The notes: generated from the letters alone by a model not told the origin. Shown: positions 41,941 to 49,398, counted from the first letter of the stretch. The stretch: 64,000 nt of DNA from an uncultured Eubacteriales bacterium (GCA_905207625.1 CAJLLT010000001.1:81023-145022); one strand, 5' to 3'. A program made the numbers and translations.

Positions 41941-42630
41941 TTACTTCGGCAGCTTTCCCAGAAAAGCGTCAACCGCACGGTTAAATTCCACCGGCCGCCT
42001 ATTTGCAATAAAATGGTCGCCCCTTATAATCGTCAGCTCTGCATTCGGAATGCCGTTCGCAATTACTTTTGTATGCGACTCTTTGATCATATCTCTAGTC
42101 CCACAGATAACAAGCGTCGGCACGGTGATCCGGGATAATTCGCCCGGTTCAATATTCGGATCATTGACCATAAGCCCGAGCATTTCGGCTTTCTTTCCGG
42201 CTTCCCCTGATTTTTCCGCAAAATGCTTTGCGATTCTGTACCCGATCTCAATCGGAATCTGTGTTGTCCGCTTCACCCCTTTCGCGTTCAGATTCCCGCC
42301 GTTCAGGATCAATGCCTTTACCATATCCGGGTGTTTTATCGCAAATTTCATAGCAATATTAGCTCCGTCCGAAAATCCCAGTATCACCGCATTTGCAATT
42401 CTGTGCGATTTCATAAAGTCATATAAATCGTCGGAAAACTGCCCGATGGTAAACGGCGCGCTGCCTCTCGGAGATTTGCCGTGACCTCTCGTATCGGGGG
42501 CAATCACGCGATATCGGTTTTGGAAATACGCCATCTGATTCTTGAAATAGGTACTGTCCTCTCCGTTCCCGTGCAGAAATATCAGCGGCTCGCCGCTCCC
42601 TTTTGCCTGATAATACAATTCAATATCCAT
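41941..42630 (-). CDS. Alpha/beta hydrolase
   Basis: A 229-residue serine hydrolase. HGNGEDSTYF forms the oxyanion region, GFSDGAN the nucleophile elbow, and a late GTRDMI and GDHFI supply the Asp and His of the triad. Start at the ATG at 42630, overlapping the C39 peptidase gene's stop. The substrate is unknown. Confidence 0.88.
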   Translation of the reverse strand: MDIELYYQAKGSGEPLIFLHGNGEDSTYFKNQMAYFQNRYRVIAPDTRGHGKSPRGSAPFTIGQFSDDLYDFMKSHRIANAVILGFSDGANIAMKFAIKHPDMVKALILNGGNLNAKGVKRTTQIPIEIGYRIAKHFAEKSGEAGKKAEMLGLMVNDPNIEPGELSRITVPTLVICGTRDMIKESHTKVIANGIPNAELTIIRGDHFIANRRPVEFNRAVDAFLGKLPK

Positions 42631-43282
42631 ACCTGACCCCGTAACCATTCACCAAAGAGGCAGACGCAGTACGATTACCGTTTGCCGCTTGGACAACGAT
42701 ATAAATATTGTCGGGAAGCAACGTTACTGTTCCCCATACATACTCGAACTCTTCCGTTGTCAGCACCCGGTTGTATTGCGAATCCGACGCATTGGCATTT
42801 TCCGCCAGAGAATCCGCCATATAAATATACTGCTCGTCATAGCCGACAACGACAGCATAGTGGGTATCACCCGGAATTCGGATGAAAACGATAACCGGAT
42901 GTCCCTCTGTCAACCGCTGCTTCAATGTGTCAATGTTTCCGTGACAGGCTTTTGCCTGATACCCACGCTGTTTAAAGACATCCGTGATGCTGTTTGCGGA
43001 AACAAAACCAAACGATCGCTTCAGTTCCGGAAACAGTTTTTCTCCATCCGTCTCTTCCCCGAAGTGCCTCAGGAGATAAGCGGCGGCATAGGCGGCGCAT
43101 TTCCCGTCGGTCTGATAATCAATATGATTTTCTGCATCTGCACAGAAAAATTCCGGCGGAAAATCAAAGGTTTCAACATCGTCCTTCGGCGGACTTATGT
43201 ATGCAAGAAAGCTTATAGCCGCAACAATGGACATTATAATTGCAATAATTGCGGCGGTCAGACATATTTTCCGTATCTGCAC
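42620..43282 (-). CDS. C39-type cysteine peptidase, membrane-anchored
   Basis: An N-terminal membrane anchor (about 8-30) is followed by a C39 peptidase-like domain: the catalytic Cys lies in DGKCAAYAAAYLLRHFG, and the His and Asp in DTHYAVVVGYDEQYIYMADS. The start is GTG at 43282 behind GAGG. Unlike ABC-linked C39 peptidases it has no transporter domain and would act on the outer face. The gene overlaps the hydrolase gene downstream. Confidence 0.82.
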   Translation of the reverse strand: MQIRKICLTAAIIAIIMSIVAAISFLAYISPPKDDVETFDFPPEFFCADAENHIDYQTDGKCAAYAAAYLLRHFGEETDGEKLFPELKRSFGFVSANSITDVFKQRGYQAKACHGNIDTLKQRLTEGHPVIVFIRIPGDTHYAVVVGYDEQYIYMADSLAENANASDSQYNRVLTTEEFEYVWGTVTLLPDNIYIVVQAANGNRTASASLVNGYGVRYGY

Positions 43283-43416
43283 AGTTTCTTTACCTCATTT
43301 TCTGTCAAGGTGATTGCCTTTTCGGGGCCCAATTCGTTTACTTGCTTCAATGTGAATGATCCGGTGCCGGAAAAGGTCATCCGCATCAATCCGCGGATGT
43401 TATCCCCACACCGGAA

Positions 43417-43626
43417 TCAAGAGCCGGCAGGCACTTTCCTTTGTGCCGGCCGCATAGATGTACACTGACAGCTCTTTTTATATTCCACATAACGAGTGTC
43501 AATGGGCACGCCCTAAATTTGCCCGATTTCATCAAAAGCCAACACAATTCTCGGCTTATTGCTTTCTTGTATATATCTCAAAAGTTTTTCGTATTTGCTC
43601 CCGCTATATTCTTCTCCGTCAGTCAT
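43417..43626 (-). pseudogene. Decayed short gene with in-frame stop
   Basis: From an ATG at 43626 the frame reads TDGEEYSGSKYEKLLRYIQE and RIVLAFDEIGQI, then UAG (43513-43515), then GVPIDTRYVEYKKSCQC and a UGA at 43417. I recall a short clostridial family with F-EEI-I-GFPID...YKKE, which this resembles. It overlaps the end of the small membrane protein gene. It looks inactivated. Confidence 0.4.
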
Positions 43627-43780
43627 CTTTGCGATTTTTGAAGTTCAGAGCCGCAACAAAGCATCCCAAAGCCCCAACCCCTGACAATGCAGAAAAAGAC
43701 CATTGATTTAAAAATCCGAAAATTACCCCTGCAATCAGCATCAATGACCCGGAGCATACGAATAATTCAGTTTTTTTCAT
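43619..43780 (-). CDS. Small membrane protein (53 residues)
   Basis: The ATG at 43780 stands five bases after AAGGAGG and encodes 53 residues. Two short hydrophobic stretches (about 6-27 and 31-47; SLMLIAGVIFGFLN and LSGVGALGCFVAALNF) make a hairpin membrane protein with a charged C-terminus (KNRKDD). It lies 21 bp downstream of the TetR gene on the same strand, so it is probably under the same operator. Function is unknown. Confidence 0.7.
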   Translation of the reverse strand: MKKTELFVCSGSLMLIAGVIFGFLNQWSFSALSGVGALGCFVAALNFKNRKDD

Positions 43781-43801
43781 CCGACCCTCCTTGTTTTGCC
43801 T

Positions 43802-44371
43802 TCACGACAACTCTTCCTTTGCCGCCAATATCGCGCCTCTATATGCCCGTTCCAAATGGGAATTTATAATTTCTTCGTCATATTTAAGCGAATTGTTGGC
43901 TATGATACTCGCATACCCATGTGCAAACATAAAAACGGTTAAAAAGACCTTTTTCGTCTGTTCCACCCCCATACCCAATGATTCCTGCATAGCCGAAAGG
44001 ACGGGAGTAAGCTCCTCTGCGTCTATCAGCTCAAGCATAGTATTTCCGTTGAAAAAATCAGACTGAAAAAGAAGGCGAAACAAATGAGGCTCTTCAATTG
44101 CAAAACGGATATAATTCAAACCGATCCCCAGCATAGCACCGTTTTGGTTGCTTATATTCATCAGATATTCGGAATGATAACAGTCCGCCTTTTTGTAGAC
44201 CTCCGTTTTCAATTCTTCAATCGTTGCAAAATGATACATAACGGGCTGCGTGGAACAATTCAGCTTTTCCGATACAGTCCTTGCATTGATGTTCTCTGCC
44301 CCCGTTTCACGGGCTATTTCAAAAGCGGCGTTGACTATCATTTCTTTCGTGGCTTTCACTTTTGCAGGCAT
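43802..44371 (-). CDS. TetR/AcrR-family transcriptional regulator
   Basis: A 189-residue regulator. The helix-turn-helix is in ENINARTVSEKLNCSTQPVMYHF; the rest is the helical ligand-binding domain (TetR-C type). It sits behind a perfect TTGACA-17-TATAAT promoter with a 20-bp near-palindrome at the transcript start, so it almost certainly represses itself and the small membrane protein gene downstream. The ligand is unknown. Confidence 0.92.
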   Translation of the reverse strand: MPAKVKATKEMIVNAAFEIARETGAENINARTVSEKLNCSTQPVMYHFATIEELKTEVYKKADCYHSEYLMNISNQNGAMLGIGLNYIRFAIEEPHLFRLLFQSDFFNGNTMLELIDAEELTPVLSAMQESLGMGVEQTKKVFLTVFMFAHGYASIIANNSLKYDEEIINSHLERAYRGAILAAKEELS

Positions 44372-44395
44372 ATCGCACCTCTCTCTATATATAAC

Positions 44396-44444
44396 TTGAA
44401 TTATACATAACTCAAATTATACATTAAAAGTCGGGATTTGTCAA
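44396..44444 (-). promoter_or_regulatory. Promoter and operator of tetR
   Basis: Minus-strand TTGACA (44439-44444), 17 bp, TATAAT (44416-44421). Immediately downstream is the 20-bp near-palindrome TTGAATTATACATAACTCAA (44396-44415), covering the expected transcript start. Confidence 0.9.
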
Positions 44445-44475
44445 GAGGTTTTGATAAAGTCGGAATATGAAAATT

Positions 44476-44507
44476 TGCACCCACCCTCATTTCGGAGGAT
44501 GGGTGCA
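44476..44507 (-). terminator. Terminator of the merR gene
   Basis: A 13-bp stem (44476-44488 with 44495-44507). The one non-Watson-Crick position is a G-U pair on the minus strand but a C-A mismatch on the plus strand, showing it serves the leftward merR transcript. Confidence 0.85.
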
Positions 44508-44538
44508 GCCGTTCAAACCGCAACGGACAGATACCGGA

Positions 44539-45354
44539 TTATTTCTTTTTCACCGGATAGCAGACCTCTGTGACAAATTCATCGGGATTTTGTGTTTCGT
44601 GCGGACTGATGTGGTAAATATTGAACATCGGACCGTCGCTTTCGTAGCCGTTAGCATCCAGCCAGGCAACAACTGCGGCATAAACTTCTGTGATCAGATT
44701 GTACCCGCCCTTGAAAGTACAGCTTGCAACTGTGACCTCAGGCAAAGTCATGAATTTCACGTGCTCGGTGTCAGGATAGCTCCCTTTTACTGTTTTCCAT
44801 GCCATAACTTCAACGTCTTTTTCCTTGTACTCCCCGTCAAGGAAGGTGACGGCACAAAGGCACGGGTCTGTCTCGGCGAGCTTCATGTGAGCAGTTTCGG
44901 ACACCAGAGTGTTCCAGACCATTCCCTCGTTCTCATAGTGCGGAATGGTTGTATGTACGGTTGCGGCATAGCGCACCGGGATGGTTTTGATCGTAACACT
45001 GTAATTCATACTTTCTTCCTTTCTCAGCCTCTTTCGGGCTGCGTCCAGAAGCGTCAGCTTATACTCCGTTTCCTGCGAAAGTCGCTTCAGTTCCCGTTCC
45101 CTGTCTGCAAAGTACCCCGCCAATTTTTCCTTGTCATCATAAACATCAAGGATCCGGACGATATCCGCAAGCGAAAAGCCCATATCTTTCAGTGCCGTAA
45201 TACGGCAGACTGTCGGGAGCTGATCCTCTCTGTAATATCGGTAATCGGTGAATCGGTCGGTTTCGGCAGGTTTCAGAAGCCCTATCTCATCGTAGTGGCG
45301 CAGCATTCTGACGCTGACCCTGGACAATTTTGAAAATTCTCCTATTTTCAGCAC
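44539..45354 (-). CDS. MerR-family regulator with GyrI-like effector domain
   Basis: The N-terminal 70 residues are a MerR winged helix (LKIGEFSKLSRVSVRMLRHY, then DYRYYREDQL). A long helix leads to a GyrI-like/effector-binding domain (about 115-271) with EVMAWKTVKGSYPDTEHVKF and a Trp/Glu-containing pocket. Such proteins sense hydrophobic drugs (BmrR/TipA type). The promoter has the expected 19-bp spacer, so it probably activates itself. A target efflux gene is not adjacent. Confidence 0.92.
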   Translation of the reverse strand: MLKIGEFSKLSRVSVRMLRHYDEIGLLKPAETDRFTDYRYYREDQLPTVCRITALKDMGFSLADIVRILDVYDDKEKLAGYFADRERELKRLSQETEYKLTLLDAARKRLRKEESMNYSVTIKTIPVRYAATVHTTIPHYENEGMVWNTLVSETAHMKLAETDPCLCAVTFLDGEYKEKDVEVMAWKTVKGSYPDTEHVKFMTLPEVTVASCTFKGGYNLITEVYAAVVAWLDANGYESDGPMFNIYHISPHETQNPDEFVTEVCYPVKKK

Positions 45355-45852
45355 GGCGGTACCTCCTGTTTGCAGTTATTTTTGAGCTCACGATTATTAT
45401 AATACCTGCCATAGTGTGAGAGTCAAGCCCCTTTTTGAATTTTTTCGGATTTTTGCGTTCCGACCGTCAGAACGAATCAATATTTGTTTTTTCCGCCTGA
45501 TTTGCTGATCTTCGCAATTTCCCTGAACTTTGCCCGCTTAGCTTCAAGATATCGGCTGCTGTCTGCCGCATAGCCCTCTTTAGTTTTCAGTTTCCGACAG
45601 GACTCAAGGCGGGCCACATCCCGGCTCTGAATTGTGAGTGCAATCGTAATGTAATACAGAACAGAGAGGAGCAATGCACTTTCGGATTTGCATATCACGT
45701 CTGCGCACGGCAAGTGTCTGAATTGCCTACAAAAAAACATTCCGAACCTGAAGAAAAGTCCCCGAGGAACTCAAGACCGGTAATCAGATTAAATGAATCC
45801 GGCAAAAGATATCACCCGAAAACTCTTGTGATCAAGCATCATGACCGAGCAT
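45355..45852. other. Intergenic region with a possible gene remnant
   Basis: Beyond the merR promoter I see no firm gene. A minus-strand frame at 45477-45740 ends ARLESCRKLKTKEGY, RYLEAKRAKFREIAKISKSG, whose charged helical character looks protein-like, but its N-terminal half does not, and there is no ribosome site. It may be the tail of a decayed gene. Confidence 0.3.
45396..45426 (-). promoter_or_regulatory. MerR-type promoter of the merR gene
   Basis: Minus-strand TTGACT (45421-45426) and TATAAT (45396-45401) separated by 19 bp, the spacing used by MerR activators. Confidence 0.8.
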
Positions 45853-46161
45853 TCAGACATCCCATTGATATGTTTTCAAATCGACATGACAGGAGTCCTT
45901 CAAAACAACGCCCTCCTGCCTGAGGAGTTCTGCCTGCTCAAGCCAGCCGGGGACCAACCTGCCCGCGTGATTCACAACGCGATGGCACGGATATCTACCG
46001 TAATAGTCGGCGCGGCTGAGCACCGTACCCACCAATCGCGCATTCCGTTCCCTTCCGATCAGCCGGGCAATCTGACCGTAGGTAGCCACACGCCCCTCCG
46101 GTATTTCCTCCACGACCGTGAGGATCTCATAGATTAACCGGTCATCTGACAAACACCCCAT
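45853..46161 (-). CDS. MGMT-family DNA alkyltransferase-like protein
   Basis: A 102-residue protein consisting only of the DNA-binding, Cys-containing domain of O6-alkylguanine alkyltransferases. ATYGQIARLIGRERNARLVG is the recognition helix and YPCHRVVNHAGRLVPG contains the acceptor Cys in PCHRV. Retention of that Cys distinguishes it from alkyltransferase-like (ATL) proteins, which have Trp. It lacks the N-terminal domain of full MGMT/Ogt. The ATG at 46161 follows AGGAGG by six bases. Confidence 0.88.
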   Translation of the reverse strand: MGCLSDDRLIYEILTVVEEIPEGRVATYGQIARLIGRERNARLVGTVLSRADYYGRYPCHRVVNHAGRLVPGWLEQAELLRQEGVVLKDSCHVDLKTYQWDV

Positions 46162-46303
46162 CGTATCCCTCCTATACCAATACAGCATACCATAAAGAAG
46201 GCAAATAATCAAGTGTTTTTCGTTATACGCCGAAAAAATCTGATTGTATATTCCTATTCTGCCAAAAACATTCCCGAATCGGCTTAGCGAAGAGTAAATA
46301 AGT

Positions 46304-46333
46304 AAAATCCTCACTCTTACGAATGAGGATTTT
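46304..46333 (-). terminator. Hairpin terminator after the tRNA-like sequence
   Basis: AAAATCCTCA/TGAGGATTTT (46304-46313 with 46324-46333), immediately downstream of the tRNA-like sequence on the minus strand. The real tRNA-fMet gene also has a hairpin just after its 3' end. Confidence 0.75.
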
Positions 46334-46431
46334 GGTTATGGAGGCCGGATCTGAACCAACGACCTTCGGGTTATCGCCTTCGGTGCGCGACGGTCCCCCC
46401 CGAAGAGCCGCGCTCGTCAGCCTCATAACCC
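46334..46431 (-). other. tRNA-like sequence containing the 3' half of tRNA-fMet
   Basis: On the minus strand, 46334-46374 repeats the 3' half of the tRNA-fMet gene at 47451 (ATAACCCGAAGGTCGTTGG, then TTCAGATCCGGCCTCC) with five differences in 41 bases, ending in ACCA. The 5' portion is unrelated to fMet, about 57 nt of GC-rich sequence, but its 5' end TATGAGG can pair with CTCCATA in six of seven positions. It is either a decayed tRNA or an attachment-type duplication. Confidence 0.55.
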
Positions 46432-46462
46432 AACGACACAAAGTACAATTTTACCTGTAAAT

Positions 46463-46503
46463 AGAGGAACAAGAGACACACTTTGTATGTCTCTTGTTCC
46501 TCT
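46463..46503. repeat. 16-bp perfect inverted repeat
   Basis: AGAGGAACAAGAGACA (46463-46478) and its exact reverse complement (46488-46503) flank a 9-nt loop. No T run follows on the plus strand, so a simple terminator is not indicated; a transcribed hairpin or an element end is more likely. Confidence 0.7.
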
Positions 46504-46540
46504 GTATCGCACCGCCAAAAAAGATGGCACGATAATAAGA

Positions 46541-46716
46541 TGAAATATCCGCCTGTTGCCGAATGTGAAATAACGGCTTAGCCCCTTGTGAAATATTACC
46601 CCCTTGGTCGCAACGTGAAATGAAATAAATCCATTCACGACCGCAGGCTTTTCACATGCCACAGGCATATTTCACGCACGAAGTGCATTTCACAAATCCC
46701 GAAGGGATTTATTTCG
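46541..46716. repeat. Palindromic array of GTGAAAT / ATTTCAC units with mini-hairpins
   Basis: The left part carries GTGAAAT-type words at 46541, 46565, 46588 and 46615; the right part carries the inverse, ATTTCAC, at 46669 and 46687 plus partial copies. On the right, small hairpins with short loops (ATGCC-ACA-GGCAT, GCAC-GAA-GTGC, AAATCCC-GAA-GGGATTT) alternate with the ATTTCAC linkers at an 18-bp step. No coding frame crosses it. Confidence 0.65.
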
Positions 46717-46718
46717 TT

Positions 46719-46751
46719 AAAAAAAGCACTTGCACAGTCAAGTGCTTTTTT
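46719..46751. terminator. Bidirectional terminator after the hairpin array
   Basis: A 13-bp stem (46720-46732 with 46739-46751) with A and T runs on both sides, between the array and the NUDIX gene. Confidence 0.85.
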
Positions 46752-46867
46752 GCAAAGAACCGTAATCTTGGCAGAGCCCGTTTAAGGGGTGCAACATCAG
46801 TTCAGGTGGGGCAGTTCTTGATTTAAGGGTGGCACTGCGTCGGCACTCCGCGGCAAGCCGGAAGTTG

Positions 46868-47344
46868 TCACTCCAATTCTGTGCGAATGGTAAACTCCTT
46901 CGGAAGATCGAAGATTTCATTCTTCAAAAAGATTGGGTAGAAGTATTCGTCCTTCAATCTGTCAAACTCTAACCATTCAAATGTATGTGTATGTTTACCT
47001 TCTGTTAGAGTAAAGCTGTTGCTTCTTTCCGATAAATCTGTATTTGAGATGTCCATCAAAAAATAAATACACAACTCGTGATAACGAATACCATCCACAT
47101 CTTCAGTGAAAAATGCCTGATTGAGCCACAATGGGCGGGCGATCTTCAGGGTCACGCCAAGTTCTTCCCAAATTTCCCGTACCACCGCCTGCTCAGCCGT
47201 TTCACCCATCTTAACCCTTCCGCCCGGAAGGTAAAAGTATGGTGAACGTTCATCGTGCATCGCCAGAATCCTGTTTCCCGAAATTATCGTTGCACACACT
47301 CTGTAATTAAACTTTTGGTTCTCATGACTGAACGAAATATCCAT
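46868..47344 (-). CDS. NUDIX hydrolase
   Basis: A 158-residue pyrophosphohydrolase with a complete Nudix box: GGRVKMGETAEQ...REIWEELG. The N-terminal part VCATIISGNRILAMHDERSP is the usual strand pair. The start is at 47344. It may clean up damaged nucleotides or act on another diphosphate. It is the only intact gene between the tRNA-like sequence and the tRNA-fMet gene, so it could be cargo of a small element. Confidence 0.9.
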   Translation of the reverse strand: MDISFSHENQKFNYRVCATIISGNRILAMHDERSPYFYLPGGRVKMGETAEQAVVREIWEELGVTLKIARPLWLNQAFFTEDVDGIRYHELCIYFLMDISNTDLSERSNSFTLTEGKHTHTFEWLEFDRLKDEYFYPIFLKNEIFDLPKEFTIRTELE

Positions 47345-47408
47345 ACACCACCCTCCTCAAATCATGATTTGCTATATCTACTAAACAATTCTGCTATGTG
47401 CAGAATAA

Positions 47409-47449
47409 GAAAAAGTCCACCCTAATTCTATCTAAATTACGGTGGACTT
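47409..47449 (-). terminator. Terminator of the tRNA operon
   Basis: Stem AAGTCCACC/GGTGGACTT (47413-47421 with 47441-47449) followed by U residues on the minus strand, two bases downstream of the tRNA-fMet CCA end. Confidence 0.88.
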
Positions 47450-47450
47450 A

Positions 47451-47527
47451 TGGTTGCGGAGGCTGGATTTGAACCAACGACCTTCGGGTTATGAGCCCGA
47501 CGAGCTGCCTAGCTGCTCCACTCCGCG
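47451..47527 (-). tRNA. Initiator tRNA-fMet (CAT)
   Basis: A 77-nt tRNA beginning CGCGGAGTGGAGCAG and ending with encoded CCA. The anticodon loop is CTCATAA, giving CAU. The first base C faces A at the 3' acceptor position, an unpaired end typical of initiators, and the anticodon stem ends in three G-C pairs (GGG/CCC). It is the second tRNA of a two-gene operon. Confidence 0.95.
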
Positions 47528-47568
47528 ATATTGAATTGAGTTGTGCGCACCCGTCCGGGAAGCTGTGC

Positions 47569-47657
47569 TGGTGCCGGAGACCGGGATCGAACCGGCACGA
47601 AACTCACGTTTCACGGGATTTTAAGTCCCGGGCGTCTGCCAATTCCGCCACTCCGGC
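47569..47657 (-). tRNA. tRNA-Leu (TAA)
   Basis: An 89-nt class II tRNA with a long variable arm (GTGAAACGTGAG...). It starts GCCGGAG and ends CTCCGGCACCA with CCA encoded. Anticodon UAA in the loop ACTTAAAATC. It precedes tRNA-fMet in one transcript. Confidence 0.95.
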
Positions 47658-47693
47658 GAATGTCAAAAGGCAAGACTCTTTTTGCGCATAGGT

Positions 47694-47722
47694 ATTATAC
47701 CACAATAATCCTGTATTGTCAA
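47694..47722 (-). promoter_or_regulatory. Promoter of the tRNA-Leu/tRNA-fMet operon
   Basis: Minus-strand TTGACA (47717-47722), 17-bp spacer, TATAAT (47694-47699): perfect consensus, as expected for stable RNA. Confidence 0.9.
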
Positions 47723-47761
47723 TAGCTGCGGACAAAAAATAATAAAACAAATTGTGACAAG

Positions 47762-47799
47762 AAAAACTGTCTCCTCCGGCATTGCACGGGAAGAGACAG
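47762..47799 (-). terminator. Terminator of the serine dehydratase gene
   Basis: Outer stem CTGTCTC/GAGACAG (47767-47773 with 47793-47799) followed by UUUUUC on the minus strand. Confidence 0.75.
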
Positions 47800-47820
47800 C
47801 CTGAAAGCATACTCCGGGGG

Positions 47821-49269
47821 TTATCTGAATTTTATCCGGGCAAGACCGCCCTCTGCGGTTTCCTTGTAGCGTTTGGATATATCCAGTCCGGTCTCCTTCA
47901 TGACATGGATCACGTTGTCAAGAGATATTTTCCGTGAATCGCTGAGAAACGAAGCAAGGCTTACGGAGTTTATTGCCCGCATTGCGGCAACGGCATTGCG
48001 CTCTATGCACGGGATCTGAACCAAACCGCATATGGGATCACAGGTCAGCCCGAGGTGATGCTCTATTGCAATCTCAGCCGCATACTCAATTTTATTTATA
48101 TCCAGTGAAAACAGCTCACCGAGGGCCGCCGACGCCATGGCGCAGGCTGTTCCCACCTCCGCCTGACAGCCGCATTCACTGCCTGAAATGGAGGCATTTG
48201 TCTTCACAAGATTTCCGACTATTCCGGCGGTAGCGAGGGCGTGAAGTATTTCAATATCGGAGTATCCCCGTTTCACCTGCTGATAGTACAGAACGGCAGG
48301 CAACACTCCGGCGGAACCGCAGGTGGGAGCCGTAACCACAGTCTCTCCGCAGGCGTTCTGCTCACTGACGGCAAAGGCATAAGCGCACACCACGCGGTTT
48401 TCCCTAGTCTCCGAGCTTTCGTCAATATGCTGCTGATTATAAAGCTGTTTTGCTTTACGCTGGACCCCAAGACCTCCGGGGAGTATTCCTCCGGCATTCA
48501 GCCCCTGGCGGATGCTCTGCTTCATCTGGGACCAAACGGCGGACAGGTAATCCCATATCAGGGCCCCTTCAATTTTTTCCACATACTCCCAGATCCGGAG
48601 ATTGTCCTCCCGGCAGGCTGAGGCGACCTTTTCGAAGGACGACACTGGGTATACGTCCGGTTCATCGTCATTTTCCGTATCACGGAAACGTATCTGACCT
48701 CCTCCGGTGCTCATGACCCGATCCCTGCCCAGAAGTTCATTGTTTTTATAAGCGGATATATCCATGGTATTCGGATGAGGCAGATCCACGGTATCGTAAT
48801 CAAAATCTATTTTGCACTCAACCGGGGCAAAGGTTTTACGGATAACGTTATCCGTTCCGTGTCCAACACCGGTTTTAGCGAGGGATCCATAAAGAGTGAC
48901 CCGGAAGAAATCAGCCTCGGGATATCTTTCCCTGAATATCCGGCAAGCCCTTTCGGGTCCTACGGTATGAGAGCTTGACGGGCCCGAACCTACCCGGTAA
49001 AGATACCGGAGGGACGGCATTCCCTGTTTCACGTCATACACCTGCTGCGGCTGCTGTGCGGCAGAAAGAAAGCTGTCCGCAGGGACATCAAAAAGCCTTG
49101 CCAGCTTAAAAATATTTTCAGCAGACGGAAGACTCAGACCGTTTTCCCACTTTGAAACAGCACGGTTTGTCACTCCGAGGTGCTTGCCGAGTTCCGCCTG
49201 GGATATCCCCGCGGCAGCCCGCAGTTCCGAAAGCTTTTTACTGAAATTTTCATTCATTTTCCGCACCAT
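47821..49269 (-). CDS. L-serine ammonia-lyase fused to an N-terminal XRE helix-turn-helix
   Basis: Residues about 9-63 are a Cro/CI-type helix-turn-helix (LSELRAAAGISQAELGKHLG). From about 85 the protein is a complete one-chain iron-sulfur L-serine dehydratase: GSGPSSSHTVGPERA at the N-terminal part, GSECGCQAEVGTAC and CDPICGLVQIPCIERNAVAA carrying the cluster Cys residues at the C-terminal part. It deaminates serine to pyruvate. The promoter is adjacent and a perfect palindrome sits at the transcript start. The start is the ATG at 49269 (ATG at 49257 also possible); the transcript start excludes any start upstream. Confidence 0.9.
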   Translation of the reverse strand: MVRKMNENFSKKLSELRAAAGISQAELGKHLGVTNRAVSKWENGLSLPSAENIFKLARLFDVPADSFLSAAQQPQQVYDVKQGMPSLRYLYRVGSGPSSSHTVGPERACRIFRERYPEADFFRVTLYGSLAKTGVGHGTDNVIRKTFAPVECKIDFDYDTVDLPHPNTMDISAYKNNELLGRDRVMSTGGGQIRFRDTENDDEPDVYPVSSFEKVASACREDNLRIWEYVEKIEGALIWDYLSAVWSQMKQSIRQGLNAGGILPGGLGVQRKAKQLYNQQHIDESSETRENRVVCAYAFAVSEQNACGETVVTAPTCGSAGVLPAVLYYQQVKRGYSDIEILHALATAGIVGNLVKTNASISGSECGCQAEVGTACAMASAALGELFSLDINKIEYAAEIAIEHHLGLTCDPICGLVQIPCIERNAVAAMRAINSVSLASFLSDSRKISLDNVIHVMKETGLDISKRYKETAEGGLARIKFR

Positions 49270-49287
49270 GATCCTTTCGGCGAATAA

Positions 49288-49338
49288 GTCAACTATAGTT
49301 GACACCGTCAGTATAGCACACATTTCAGACAATGTCAA
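49288..49338 (-). promoter_or_regulatory. Promoter and palindromic operator of the HTH-serine dehydratase gene
   Basis: Minus-strand TTGACA (49333-49338), 17 bp, TATACT (49310-49315). The perfect 16-bp palindrome GTCAACTATAGTTGAC (49288-49303) begins exactly at the predicted transcript start. It is the obvious target for the HTH domain of the encoded protein. Confidence 0.88.
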
Positions 49339-49348
49339 GGGGATGTAC

Positions 49349-49377
49349 TTGACTTTGCCGCAAATATGTGGTAAAAT
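49349..49377 (+). promoter_or_regulatory. Promoter of the GNAT gene
   Basis: TTGACT (49349-49354), 17-bp spacer, TAAAAT (49372-49377). It diverges from the serine dehydratase promoter. Confidence 0.8.
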
Positions 49378-49398
49378 ATGCAAAAAGGCGGTACTGAA

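Noticed and set aside
41686..42484. Plus-strand frames across the isochorismatase and hydrolase genes
   Set aside because: They are antisense to two genes with intact active sites and ribosome sites.
43258..43380. A 40-codon minus-strand frame (MTFSGTGSFTLKQVNE...) before the C39 peptidase gene
   Set aside because: It has no ribosome site and overlaps the next gene; it may be part of the same decayed stretch as 43417-43626, but I cannot support it as a gene.
46541..46716. Repeated GTGAAAT/ATTTCAC words as a CRISPR array
   Set aside because: The repeats are 7 bp, inverted in two halves, with irregular spacing on the left, and no cas genes are present. Short hairpin modules explain them better.
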